DNA of 64,000 nucleotides from Xanthostigma xanthostigma (Eukaryota > Arthropoda > Insecta > Raphidioptera > Raphidiidae). The stretch covers positions 68,422,948 to 68,486,947 of the forward strand of contig OY754464.1 in NCBI GenBank assembly GCA_963575645.1, written 5' to 3'. Shown here in pieces: positions 1 to 10,600 of the stretch (positions are counted from its first letter, which is position 1; each line of letters starts with the position of its first letter). The notes beneath the pieces are model-generated. The model searched no databases, was not told where the DNA came from, and worked only from the letters and a program-made list of their open reading frames with translations. The translations under genes were made by a program, and so were the position numbers.

Positions 1-479
1 AAAATCGAATAATCAACTAAATAATTAATGTATAATTAACAAAAGTAAATAAAAATATCTAACAAACAAATAAAATAGATAAATAATACTTACCTTCATT
101 TAACCATAAAACTCCGCGCCAAAGCATCTGTAGATACAGCAAATCTTCTGGCTCATTCTCAACCACAATCATCGCATCAAATATCTTCATCATTGCCAGC
201 TGCATCCGAATCCACCGAACACACCATCATCATCATCAAACATCATAATCAAGATCATCTTACAACTACAGAATACATCATCACCCAAGTGCTTACAACA
301 TAACCAAATAACGCATATAGCCACGCTGCTGCGCTTTTACTAAATAAAAATAATAAAATAATAATAATTACGTAAACAAGTTGTGTAGTTTACTATGTCG
401 ACAACAAGGCGTTGTAATATTATGCAATCGTTTGTAGTTACATTTAAGGAAGTATTTTATATACCGCTATGCACTGTGG
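1..479. other. AT-rich DNA, nothing recognised
   Basis: No open frame of note, repeat end or RNA motif was recognised here. There is only simple A/T-rich sequence and some CATCATCAT-type low complexity near 230-245. Confidence 0.5.
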
Positions 480-789
480 TATGATTCTACGATCACTATA
501 GAGGTGTACCGACGTCGTCATTTCTGTGTATACCACCGTTTGAAATATGCACGAGTCAGAATTTGACTTTTAGATCGGCGTCCACGGTTCCGCCGCTATT
601 CATCCTTTGACTTTATTTATGGCTTTCTTTGTCAGTTACATTCAACCAGTACCTACTTCGTAGTCAGGCTGTTCTTGTATTAGACATAGAAAAAGTCGTT
701 ACTTTATGTGATCCACTGATCACAGTGACTGTTATTTCAGTTACACAAAAATCACAGTGAAAAACCATCGTGACTTTGTCACGTCGATC

Positions 790-1100
790 CTGACCGAACA
801 CACACTCGGTATGACGTTACGTCCAGCTACTCGGTTAGAGCGACTATCGTGATTGCAGTGACATGGAACAACATACGTTAACTTGGAACGTAGTTCTCTT
901 GTCAGATCACAGTAATCATTATAGACGGCTGATCACGCCAAATGCCGCGAGCAAACACTCGGTCGGACGTTACGTCGGCGTTGGTCGGCTACTCGGTTGG
1001 AGCTACCGTCGTGATTGCAGTGACATGGAACAACATACGTTACTTTGGAACGTAGTTACCTCTTCTCAGATCACAGTGATCATTTTAGACGGCTGGTAAC
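790..1100. repeat. Imperfect tandem duplication, about 160-bp period
   Basis: The block around CTACTCGGTTAGAGCGAC at 827 recurs as CTACTCGGTTGGAGCTACC at 989. It includes GATTGCAGTGACATGGAAC, an AACGTAG segment and a CAGATCACAG...ATCATT segment. A small open frame across it (863-1099) simply encodes the two repeats and has no protein-family resemblance, so I do not treat it as a gene. The flanks (480-790) are richer in CG than most of the window and may belong to the same old element. Confidence 0.6.
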
Positions 1101-1110
1101 AGTGATTTTT

Positions 1111-2070
1111 TCATCGTGAAGTTATTTATTCCCCAACATCTTGTATCATTCATAGTGCTGGGCAAAAGAAAATTAACCGTAATCAATTATTATTTTCTGA
1201 AAAATTGAAATATCACTGGCAGCTGTATTTTTTACTTAAATTCGTAATATTGGACACATGGGTTTATGCTGTGATAAAAAAGTGACCAGGTGCTCAAATG
1301 AAAAAAAAAACAGTAGGTACTGTAGATTTGCGAACAGTCACAAAATTCTAAGACGATAAATTATATTTTTCATTTATATATGTGACCGGTAATTGCTCTT
1401 ATTCCTCTCGGGAGAAGAAACCATGACTAATTTGAATGATTTAACTTCTATCACTTGGGGGAAAAGCGTCATTTTTTTATGATAAAGACACTTTTGTGAA
1501 GAATTTTTATTTTATTTATGTAAGCTTGAACACACAACATAAATTAATGTAACATTAAATTTCGTGGTTTTTAGCTTTTGAAAGGTTGGTCAATTAGTAA
1601 ACTATCAGATCATGGTTAATTCAGGCCAAAAGTGGGAATATTTTAGTTTTAATTTTTAACTTCCATAATTCAGATTTTTGTAAAAAGGAAACCGAAGTAG
1701 ATTTTCTCGAAAATAACGCATTTCCGAATCCCAAGTGCTAGAGGTTAAATTATTCCAAATTGGTCACATCTATTATCTACATTCTTTCTCTACATAGCTG
1801 TTGCAAGGCTATTTTTCCTCGGAATTCGTTAGTTAAAAATTTTGTGACGCTATAATTTTTGTGACTCACAATAATCTGTGCAAATTACTTCAATCATGAG
1901 GTCGTTCCAATGAGTGCCGCTATCCACCTAGAATGATACTGGTGCAGCGGCGCCATAGCGATGTTGTGGCACTAATTCGTTATGGACTTGTATCTGTATC
2001 AATTTTTAATCACGTTTTAGCTACAGCGCGAGACTGTTATCGTTCGCAAAGAGTTTGGAACAGAGCTATA
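1111..2070. other. Unassigned AT-rich DNA
   Basis: No coding region, terminal inverted repeat or tRNA-like sequence was recognised in this interval. Confidence 0.5.
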
Positions 2071-2506
2071 CAGTGGACCCCCGGTAATCCGGCCCCTGTC
2101 TAATCCGGCACCCCCTGTAATCCGACATGGTCTATTATTTATTATTGAATATTTTTTTGACAATCTTCGCTAATACATGATTGAACAAGTTATAACTTTT
2201 ACGCACCACCACTATTAATTGTGCTCGACGCGTAGGGTATTGTTTTGATTCTGATTGCTTAGTTTGAATTTGAAGTTTGAAGAAGATAGCGGTGCGGTCT
2301 AGCGTGTGTTCATTGTTTACTGTTTATTCATTGTGTATTACGTATTCGTACCTATAGTAATGTCGTCACAAGCTCAGAAGCGAAAGCACAAAACACCGAC
2401 AATTCAAGAAAAATGTGATATTCTTAGGCAGTACTCTATAATCCGACAAATTCGATAGTCCGACACTGCCCTGCAAAATGTTTGTCGGATTACCGGGGGT
2501 CCACTG
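2071..2506. mobile_element. Tigger/pogo miniature element with TA target duplication
   Basis: Terminal inverted repeats CAGTGGACCCCCGGTAATCC (left) and its near-complement ending GGGGGTCCACTG (right) bound a 436-bp element. The dinucleotide TA lies on both sides (2069-2070 and 2507-2508). These ends are characteristic of Tigger elements of the pogo group (Tc1/mariner superfamily). Extra copies of the TAATCCG motif lie just inside both ends. Most of the transposase is missing, leaving one N-terminal stub. Confidence 0.9.
2360..2458 (+). pseudogene. Tigger/jerky-like transposase N-terminal fragment
   Basis: An ATG opens a 32-codon frame beginning MSSQAQKRKHKTPTIQEKCD, with ILRQY following, then a TAG stop. 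The KRK...TIQEKCDILR pattern is the start of the CENP-B/psq-type helix-turn-helix that binds the terminal repeats in Tigger, jerky and CENP-B proteins. Everything after the first helix is replaced by the right terminal region, so this is an internal-deletion relic. It lies wholly inside the miniature element at 2071-2506 and should have no function of its own. Confidence 0.8.
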
Positions 2507-2844
2507 TAGTATAAAAATTCTTGGATTTTCTTTTGCAATATACTGTTAGTCACCGGACAAACGTGAACAAATTTGTACATTGAAAGTTTTATTGCTAGGT
2601 ACTATAATACTATATTGGAATAAATTCTTCTTATTAAACTATTTTTACTAAATCATTTGGTACCAACGTTTTTCTTCTTTATGTGCAAAGTGAACTTTAA
2701 TATTGTAACCGACGATAACTTGCACATATTTTCAAAATTGCTTGAGAAATATGTTACAATTACAAGGTATAATGGAAAAGCTACATATAAAATATATAAA
2801 TTGAAATATTAAAAATATGGAACGTTAAAGATATTTTAATTCAA

Positions 2845-2890
2845 ATCTTTGATTAACGTCTGATTAGAACTCTTCAATAAATAAAGATAT
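2845..2890 (-). repeat. Fragment of the alpha-repeat outer flank
   Basis: The segment CAAATCTTTGATTAACGTCT followed by GATTAGAACTCTTCAATAAA matches 37169-37208 in the same orientation, and 23254-23285 and 60428-60465 as reverse complement. In those three places it borders the hammerhead-core repeat alpha. Here it is followed by ATT-rich sequence and no core is seen. The region up to 3141 holds only low-complexity DNA and a possible LINE 3' remnant. Confidence 0.65.
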
Positions 2891-3141
2891 TTTATTATTA
2901 TTATTTATTTATTTCCTCAATACAAATATACAATTTATATAGTGGTTTAAATAGAGGATATCATGCCCAACTTGGCTGACCAGTGCTAGGGCAGGAGTCC
3001 AAAAATATTAGACGTGCTGATTTGAAAGAAAATAAAAAATTAACAAAAAAAAAAAAAACTGTGCCTGTGCGTTACTGGTGTGTGCATGTGTGAGTGTCTG
3101 TGTTTTATTTATAGTATTTATAATACCGCTTTATAATATTA

Positions 3142-3517
3142 TAGCGGTCCATTTCACCCGGGTGTGATAGATATAATTCTGCTAAATATATTTCGTTTGT
3201 GACCCGGTGTTCCGGTGTCTGAACTAAAGAGCAAATTGCAAGTTCTAACAGATGTCGCTATTTGGTACTAAACAGTGTTTGTTTGCTTCTGAACTAACAG
3301 TTCGGAAGCAACCAAACAAAACTGATTTCTGTTAGAACAGAACTAAAAAAGGTTTTTTGAGAAAATACCGTAATTTTGTACAAAATATTTAATGAAAACT
3401 ATCCTATAGCGTAAGTTGCACTAAGCAAGGACACATTTACAAAATTTCATTAAAATCTGTTCAGTGGTTTCGGAGATTAGCGCGGCCAAAACTGTGACAC
3501 GGGAATTTTATATAAGT
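3142..3517 (-). mobile_element. Non-autonomous Helitron-like copy (reverse)
   Basis: Reading the minus strand, the element ends in the ACCCGGGTGAAATGGACCGCTA-type terminus, with the last base altered from the usual CTAG. Internally it matches the plus-strand copy at 3570-3912, sharing the TTTTGTACAAAATATTTAAT block, the GACACATTTACAAAATTT block and the 5' GTGTCAC/TATATAA head. The 5' tip near 3517 is diverged, so that boundary is approximate. Confidence 0.75.
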
Positions 3518-3569
3518 AACAATATTTTAGTTATGCTATAAGCACAATATTGTTGAGGACATTGTGAAA

Positions 3570-3912
3570 TCTTGATATATAAAATTCTCGTGTCACAAAT
3601 TTTGTCCGCACTAATCTCCAAAACCACTGAACCGATTTTAATAAAATTTTGTAAATGTGTCTTGCTTGGTCCAGCTTAGACTACAGGATAGTTTTTATTA
3701 AATATTTTGTACAAAATTACGGTGTTTTCTCAAAAGAAACTGTTTTAGTAACATCCAGCGACATCTGATAAAGTTCGCTCAAAGCTATTAGTTCAGAAGC
3801 AAATCTGATAGAATTTGCTCAAAACTATTAGTTCTGACGCCAGGCCGCAAACAAAATACATTTTGCAGAATTATATCTATCGCACCCGGGTGAAACCGGG
3901 ACGGACCGCTAG
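3570..3912 (+). mobile_element. Non-autonomous Helitron-like element
   Basis: It starts TCTTGATATATAAAATTCTC after an A and ends GGGACGGACCGCTAG before a T. This gives the A|TC...CTAG|T configuration expected of Helitrons, which make no target duplication. The palindrome CACCCGGGTG just before the end fits the usual 3' hairpin. There is no Rep/helicase coding. It sits head-to-head with the copy at 3142-3517, with about 50 bp between them. Confidence 0.85.
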
Positions 3913-4519
3913 TTGTTTAATAAAATTTACCAGTGCCTACCTATATTCGAAATTTTCTTTCATAACATACAGGTATCTCAACCCAATTATATTTTAAAAA
4001 AAATGCTAGAACCACAGATTTGAACTGTTACAATTGTTGGGTTAAATTAATAATTGAATTCTGGTTAATCGAGCAAGTATTGTGAACATTGTCTGTTCGA
4101 GATGGCTTTGGAAACCGTTCATCTACTGTTTTGTTGTAACAAACAATGAAAGATGGAGTGAGAGAGAGTGAGAGGGAGGGAGGTGCAAGGAAGGGACGGT
4201 AGACAAAGTTGTAACGTATACATGCCATTCAGTGAACTCATAGCCTAGGACAGTAACTGTGTTCTACTATTGTAAATTGCTACTAACCAACAGCTGGTCA
4301 TGGCATTGTGGTAACAGTGACGATGCTCACTCGAAACATCTGAATATCGTCCGCTTGACTAACGCCGCCGGTTGAACAACATTACCTACATTCAAGCAGA
4401 GACAATAATTATTCAATGTTGTTTGCAGTAAATAGATTTACTCCAACCGTTTTAATAGACCATAGTTCGATGGTAATTTTGTTGCGATTTACTTACTAGT
4501 GTATTACACCACAAGGATC
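3913..4519. other. Unassigned DNA with a GA-rich microsatellite
   Basis: A short purine-rich GAGTGAGAGAGAG-type tract lies near 4158-4185. No gene or repeat terminus was recognised otherwise. Confidence 0.5.
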
Positions 4520-4602
4520 GAAAGTTTGATATTCTTCTTGCACTGCGCGTCACGATGCCCGAGGCATCATGGCGCGCAGTGCAAGGTATCACACTTTCGG
4601 CC
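4520..4602. repeat. Hairpin: CTTGCACTGCGCG inverted repeat
   Basis: The arms CTTGCACTGCGCG and CGCGCAGTGCAAG surround a few bases, and are bordered by the partly complementary GAAAGTTTGATAT and GTATCACACTTTC. The same GAAAGTG and ATATCACACTTTC pieces recur near 5507-5560, so the hairpin is probably the end of a repeat unit. Confidence 0.65.
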
Positions 4603-5215
4603 CTTTTAGTGTAATATACTTTTTTGACGTGATAACGTCTTATAAATTGATGAATCACCAATCTTATAAATTGATAAAACACCGGCTGCATGCACGAAAA
4701 AGTGTAACGTTCCTAGCGTTCCTAACGTTCCGCCTGACCCTGTGTGTGCTTTTCTCGAAAACGGCCCTAATGATTTGGATAAAATTTACTGAAAAGGGAT
4801 TTTGGGGGGCAAAAAATCGTTTTAGCTAGGTCTCATCTCTCGAAAAAATCGTTCTCATACAAATTTTATCATTATAAAAATCAATTTTTTGACGTATGAA
4901 AATACTTAAATATTGTAAGTAGGTTTTGGAATTTTATATAAGCAATGAAACAATTGTTTTCAAAATATTATGACAGTTAATCTTTGAGACTTAAAATAAA
5001 TACGAAAGAAAGAAAGTTACAAAAAACAATTATATTATAGGTGGTGAGTAATTTTAATAAATAAAATTAACCTAAATTTGAAGCAAAAGATGCAATATCA
5101 TAGATTCGAATTATTATAATTATTATATAAATTTAGGTTATGTATTACGGAATACTTTATCACGTAAAACTATCGTCCGTAAACCGACTTTACAGACAAC
5201 CAAATTTTTTTTCTT
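4603..5215 (+). repeat. Interspersed repeat K
   Basis: The GACGTGATAACGTCTTATAA / AACACCGGCTGCATGC / GTTCCGCCTGACCCTGTG region at 4625-4750 and the GTTATGTATTACGGAATAC / AACCGACTTTACAGACAACC region at 5137-5205 are both found again in reverse complement at 20405-21065. Short frames inside (for example 4569-4829) are repeat-encoded and match the frame at 20850-21059. No protein family is recognised. Confidence 0.75.
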
Positions 5216-5787
5216 CATACCTCGGTTGTAAGTACGCTTATTTAATACATTAATTATTATTTACATAAAAACACAGATAAATTCCAAGCAAGCAGCTTTG
5301 AGGTTATACGTAAAAACACGAATGACAGCTGTTCGCGACTATTAGCTAAAATGCAATTGGGTTGCTATATGGAAACGACATCTAAACAACAGTTGATTGG
5401 TTGTTTTTGCTTTACGATCGCCCAAACGTACGAACTATCCGCATTTGGGCGTGTAATCCCACCAAGAAGTAAATATTAGACTTTCTGCGTTACAATTGGT
5501 GCCGAAAGTGCCTACTTTCGGCACCAATGCAGGGCAAGCATATCACACTTTCCCCTTGTGTAGGTATACTATTTTCATTTTAATCGGAATCGAATAGCTG
5601 CATTTGTATCATAAGAAAATTATTCCGTGGAGATATTAAAGAATTGAATAACTTCTGATGCTTGGTTGCAGAGAGCATTGCCAAAAGATTTAATTTGACA
5701 ATGACCTTATATTGCGATAATATAAATACATTTTTTAAATGAAATGCTGCAACATCAAACTACCCAATCATAAAACAGAAAATAGAG
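5216..5787. other. Unassigned DNA with a short hairpin
   Basis: A GAAAGTGCC...TTTCGGCACC hairpin lies near 5507-5525. No gene was recognised. Confidence 0.45.
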
Positions 5788-5790
5788 TTA

Positions 5791-6213
5791 AGGCCGCTGG
5801 ACACGAGGCCAGAAATGCTGCTAGGAGTTCTGCTAGCCAGTAGATTGGGTCCGAAGCTGGAAATGACGTCACTGCGGGCTGCCTTGCTAGCTCAGAAGAT
5901 ATAGGTTTTAAAATTAGAACAGGGGCTATTTTCCCTGCTATGATTTGTCGCTAGGTGTGAGCAAGAACCAATCAGGAAGCAGTATCTTCACGTGGGCACT
6001 TGAACACCCACATGGCGTCATTCTGCCAGACAGCAGACACGTTTTGCTCTGTGTTTATATTCGAACTGTCACTGTGCGCGCACCAGATCTATCCACAAAA
6101 CATGCTTGAAAAATAATCTCGTGTGAAGCAATCAAGAAAACCAGCGCTAGAAAACTTGTAGGCAAATCTAGCCAGGAATCTAGCAGCGTTTCTAGCCTCG
6201 TGTGCAGTGGCCT
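5791..6213. mobile_element. TTA-flanked MITE (GGCCGCTG ends)
   Basis: Terminal inverted repeats AGGCCGCTGGACACGAGGC and GCCTCGTGTGCAGTGGCCT bound the element, with inner CTAGCAGC-type repeats. TTA sits on both sides (5788-5790 and 6214-6216). Related copies lie at 43165-43540 (left end missing) and 43768-43846 (right end only). A 3-bp TTA/TAA duplication is typical of PIF/Harbinger, but no transposase is present, so the superfamily is inferred. Confidence 0.8.
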
Positions 6214-6840
6214 TTATGTGGGGATCTTGATTTGACATAAAATCTCAAAACTCATAATACCTACTTAAAGAGACGAGAACAGTTAAAATTTTATTAATCG
6301 GGTATCACAAACATATTTAACAATAGAAATTACAAAACGAGTACAAATATTCCTTCATTTACACTTTACAGTATAATAATGGTGACATTATTAAAATTTA
6401 TTGAATGTCATTTCCAATAAATATCGATTCTAGCAAATGGAAATGAGACATAGCATTTCCTTAATTTAACTTTTAAATGTGCTGAAACTGAATATATCTG
6501 ACTTGATAATTTTAGAATGAAGACATTTTGCTTTGAAATTCCACTGAAATACATAAATGCAATTTATCTACCATTTGTGCTGCAGTATGATAAGAGAAAT
6601 TTTACTATCAGCTGTAAAATTTTGCAACGATTGTTCACTTAAATTTTGTTCCAAGTGGTCTCAAGTAAGAATATGTTCTAGATGTGACACGTGCTTTTGA
6701 ATACAATTGCTACTATTTGAGGTACCAACTTTCCCACAAAGTTTATTCAGCACACTGTAAAAAAGTCTTTAGTAAATAAAAGAAAAAAAAACGAGGTAAA
6801 ATAGTGAAATCATTATCAATGAAAGTTTTTACTTCATAAT
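6214..6840. other. Unassigned AT-rich DNA
   Basis: No coding, inverted-repeat or RNA signal was recognised. Confidence 0.45.
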
Positions 6841-6841
6841 C

Positions 6842-6930
6842 GTCTAGAACAGTAGTGGCGAACCTATGGCACGCGCGCCACATGTGGCACCCCGATTATT
6901 GTTGGCACGACATTCATTTAGGAGCAAAAT
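6842..6930. mobile_element. hAT-like terminal fragment
   Basis: AGTGGCGAACCTATGGCACG with the following CGCGCCACATGTGGCAC resembles hAT-superfamily ends of the CAGNGGTGGCGAACC type. It follows GTCTAGAA, matching the TCTAG-like hAT target preference. A second copy of the end lies at 47845-47885. No opposite end is seen. Confidence 0.6.
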
Positions 6931-6939
6931 CGAAATAAT

Positions 6940-7690
6940 TAAAAATTGTTGGCAAAACCAAAAGTTCATATCCCGCAGGCTTTTGCACTAAATATAATGA
7001 AAATTGAAAAAATATATGAGAAATATATATCTAAATATATAAAAGGAATAATATATAAATATTAAGAGGGATAAAATCGAATAGAAAAAAAATAAAATTC
7101 AATGATGTCGGCAGGGATCGAACCCGGGACCTTATCACTACTAGACGAAGTCCTTATCCACTTAGCCATAACACACTACTACCATTGCCGCTGTTATCGT
7201 GGTACAAGTATAGCATACTTATATTCTACGGTAATTTACTATTGTAATTATATTGTTTTTTTTTTAACTATTGACTGTCAAAAATAATAAAAAAAACTGT
7301 TTATATAAATTAAACTACTGAACACAATTCAGTGAATTTAAATAGTGTTCTGATGTGATAGCAAACAAAGTGAATAAAATATAAAGCAAGGCGATCCGAC
7401 CAAAATTGCGATCTGTAGAGTTCGGATGCACGTATATCCGTACAAACGTACAGATCAACCGACAACTGTTGTTCGTGATTTTCTATTGAAATTTTAGAAG
7501 TAATTATGAACTCGAGTCGATCTAAAAATTGTTTTGTTTTATAGAATAGAATCTCTTCTTTTCAAAAAGCTACAATTTGAATGGATTCCGTGTGAAATTA
7601 ACTTAGATATAACTTCTTGTATGAACGAAAGTCAGTTCTGACGCGCAAAGCTATAATAATACCTCTAGTGAATGTGCAATATGCTAGATG
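6940..7690 (-). mobile_element. Family A element carrying a tRNA-like sequence (copy A1)
   Basis: Read on the minus strand, this aligns along its length with 23610-24365 and 45080-45845. Shared blocks, in order, are TATTGCACAT at the 5' edge, ACAAGAAGTTATAT, CAGTTGTCGGTTG, TACAGATCGCAATTTTGGTC, TGTTCAGTAGTTTAATTT, the tRNA-like unit, and TTTTGGTTTTGCCAAC at the 3' edge. It has no coding capacity. Its 5' edge abuts the LINE that starts near 7690. Confidence 0.8.
7104..7174 (-). tRNA. tRNA-like sequence inside family A (not a functional tRNA)
   Basis: On the minus strand, GTTATGGCTAAGTGGATAAG forms an A-box/D-arm-like start and GGTCCCGGGTTCGATCCC a B-box/T-arm-like end. The acceptor arms do not pair convincingly, so I call it tRNA-like. 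The equivalent position in copies A2 and A3 also holds a tRNA-like sequence. Confidence 0.7.
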
Positions 7691-10600
7691 CCGAAAACAA
7701 TTGACTATCACCAAATAACAAATACGAAAAAAAGTTTCAAGGCGCTCAATGTATATTATCAAAATTATTAAACCGACAGTTTCAAGAGTGATACCACAAC
7801 AAAAACAATTAAAAATGAAAATCAGAATATAAAAATTTTGCATCAAAATATTAGGTGCCTAAATAATAAAATTGAATCATTAGAAGTAGTTTTAAATAAC
7901 GAATCACCTGATCTGGTATGTTTATCAGAACATTGGCAGAATGAACTATCTCTTAAATCGACAAGTATTCAAAATTATATTTCGGTAGCACAGTTTTGTC
8001 GTGTCGAATTTATACATGGAGGAACAGCGATTTTTTTAAAGAAAAAATTGAAAAGTTTTTACAGTGAGCTAAATATATCTCAATTCAGTTCGGAGAAAAA
8101 TTTTGAATGTTGTGGTATTAAACTAGAAACAGAAACGTTACAGTTTTTCCTGATAGTTGTGTATCGTTCACCTAGTGGTGATTTTATCAATTTTTTAGAC
8201 AAACTTGCCGAAATGTTAGAATATCTTCAACCTGAAAATAATAAAGTGGTATTGTGTGGTGATTTCAACGTCAACATTCTTGTTGACAGTTACCCAAAGA
8301 GGCAATTTTATGATGTGTTAGACTCTTATAATTTTAAAATAATAAATAATGAGTGTACTAGGCCAAGTGCCGCCACTGACTCGTGTTTAGATTATTTTAT
8401 TGTGAACCAGAATTTTAAAATTTTACGTGTCGAAACTGCTGATTTTAACTTGTCTGATCATAAGGCACAGATATTAGAGTTACAATGCACAATACAAACA
8501 ATAATAAACCCTATTAAATATATATATAAAAGAAATTTTAGCACTGCAAATATAGAGAGAATGATTTTAATGTTATCAAAAATTGATTTTAATCCAATAA
8601 TAGCTCTAAATAATGCAAATGAAATGTTTGATAAATATTATGACGAGTTTATGTACTGTTTTAATGTATGTTTTCCTAATGTAAAAACTAAAGTAAACAA
8701 TAAGAGTAAATCTGAAAAGAGTTGGGTAACAAAAGAAGTCATAAAACAAAGTCAGGAACTGAGAAACTTATTTCAAATTAAAGGTGACGATGTCACACTA
8801 AACAATTTATACAAAAAACTGAAAGTCAAACATGCTGTAGATATACTCGAAGCAAAGAGTAGGTTTTTCAATGACATGGATAATAATTCTGTGTATTGCT
8901 CAAGACAAATGTGGTCAAATATAAATAGTTTTTTGAATAGAGAAAAATCTAATACAGATAATTTTACTTTACATTGCAATAATACCGAAATTACTGATAT
9001 AAATGAAGTAGTAAACATATTTGCGAATTTCTTTGATAATATTATAAATGAAAAATTAGTTAATCAGTTTGGCAAAAATAACTTTTTGCAAAACTGTACT
9101 GTACCGGTAAATAGACTCGCATACACTCTTTATTTAAATCCAGTTAGTTGTTCAGAAGTTAGCGATGTTATTATGAATCTTCCAAACAAATTTTCTACAG
9201 GATTTGATGATATTCCAGCGTCTGTTATTAAGGCTTGTTTGCCATATATTGTCAATATTTTGACTGCTATAATAAATAAAATGTTTGAAAATGCTATTTT
9301 CCCTGACAACCTTAAACTAGCAAAAATAAAACCATTGCATAAAAAGGAAAGCATACATGAATTAAAAAATTACAGGCCTATCTCATTATTGTCAGTACAC
9401 GCAAAATGCTTTGAAAAAATTATATATAATAGGTTGGTATCCTTTTCTGACAAATACAACATTTTAAATGAATCGCAACATGGATTTAGGAAAAAGTTTT
9501 CAACTGCTACAGCTTGTCTGTCTTTTAGTGACTATGTAAGTAAAAACTTAGATGAGGGTAAAATCGTTTTCGGGCTCTTTTTTGATTTAAGTGCCGCTTT
9601 CGATACGGTGAATCATTCGTTTTTATTGCAAAAACTCTATGAAATGGGCATTAGAGGTCGGTCAAACGACCTTATAAAATCGTACCTTAAAAATCGTTTT
9701 ATGTACGTCAGTATTGACAATTATAAATCGAATAAAAAAAATGTATGCGTAGGTGTACCTCAAGGTAGTAATTTAGGACCTTTGCTCTTTCTATTTTTTA
9801 CTAATGATCTACCAAATTATATCAACATAGGCAAAATAATTATGTACGCGGATGATGTTACGGTATTGATAGCGGCATCTACCTTAAATGAAGCTGAGCT
9901 GAAAATAAAAATGGTAATTGACCAGTTTACTGATTACTGCAATAGAAACCAGCTTATTGTAAATTTAACTAAAACCACGTGTATGCAGTTCAGGATCAGG
10001 AATCCTGCAGATGTTAATAAGAGTAATTTTAAATGTGACTTAACAATATGTAAATACACTAAATTTCTAGGGGTAGTAATAGATGAAAATTTTAAATGGA
10101 TTCATCAAATAAATAACATCTGTAAAAAACTTAATTACTATTGTTACCAAATAAGACAAATGAAAAAAATTTATGATCAAAAGATGCTGTTACATTTTTA
10201 TCACGCTTTTGTCGCTTCTTGCATAAGTTATGCCATAGTTGTTTGGGGTGCTTCTATAGAACGAGATAGAGTTTTCATTATTCAAAAGAAAATTTTAAGA
10301 ATAATATTTAACAAAGGAAGTAGAGAGTCATGTCGTCAACTATTTAAAGCAAACAAAATATTAACATACTACGGGATTTATGCTCTTGAACTGCTTACGC
10401 AGATGCATAACCTACATTATTTCAGTAAATTAAACGAAAAAAATAAATTTTATTTCACTCGACCTACCAAAACGTCTATTAAGCATAATACAACATTTTT
10501 TGAAAAAAGTCCTATATATATTGGCTATAAAATCTACTCAAATCTACCGGATGATATTAAATCTAGCAGTATCACCATTAATTTTAAAAAACGTTTGAAA

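Noticed and set aside
863..1099. 78-codon frame with repeated MEQHT peptide
   Set aside because: It is produced by the tandem DNA duplication and resembles no protein.
4569..4829. Matching short frames at 4569-4829 and 20850-21059
   Set aside because: The peptide similarity reflects two copies of repeat K. No domain is recognised and no longer frame exists.
7598..7846. Minus-strand 82-codon frame
   Set aside because: It spans the junction of family A element A1 and the LINE leader, and is a chance frame.
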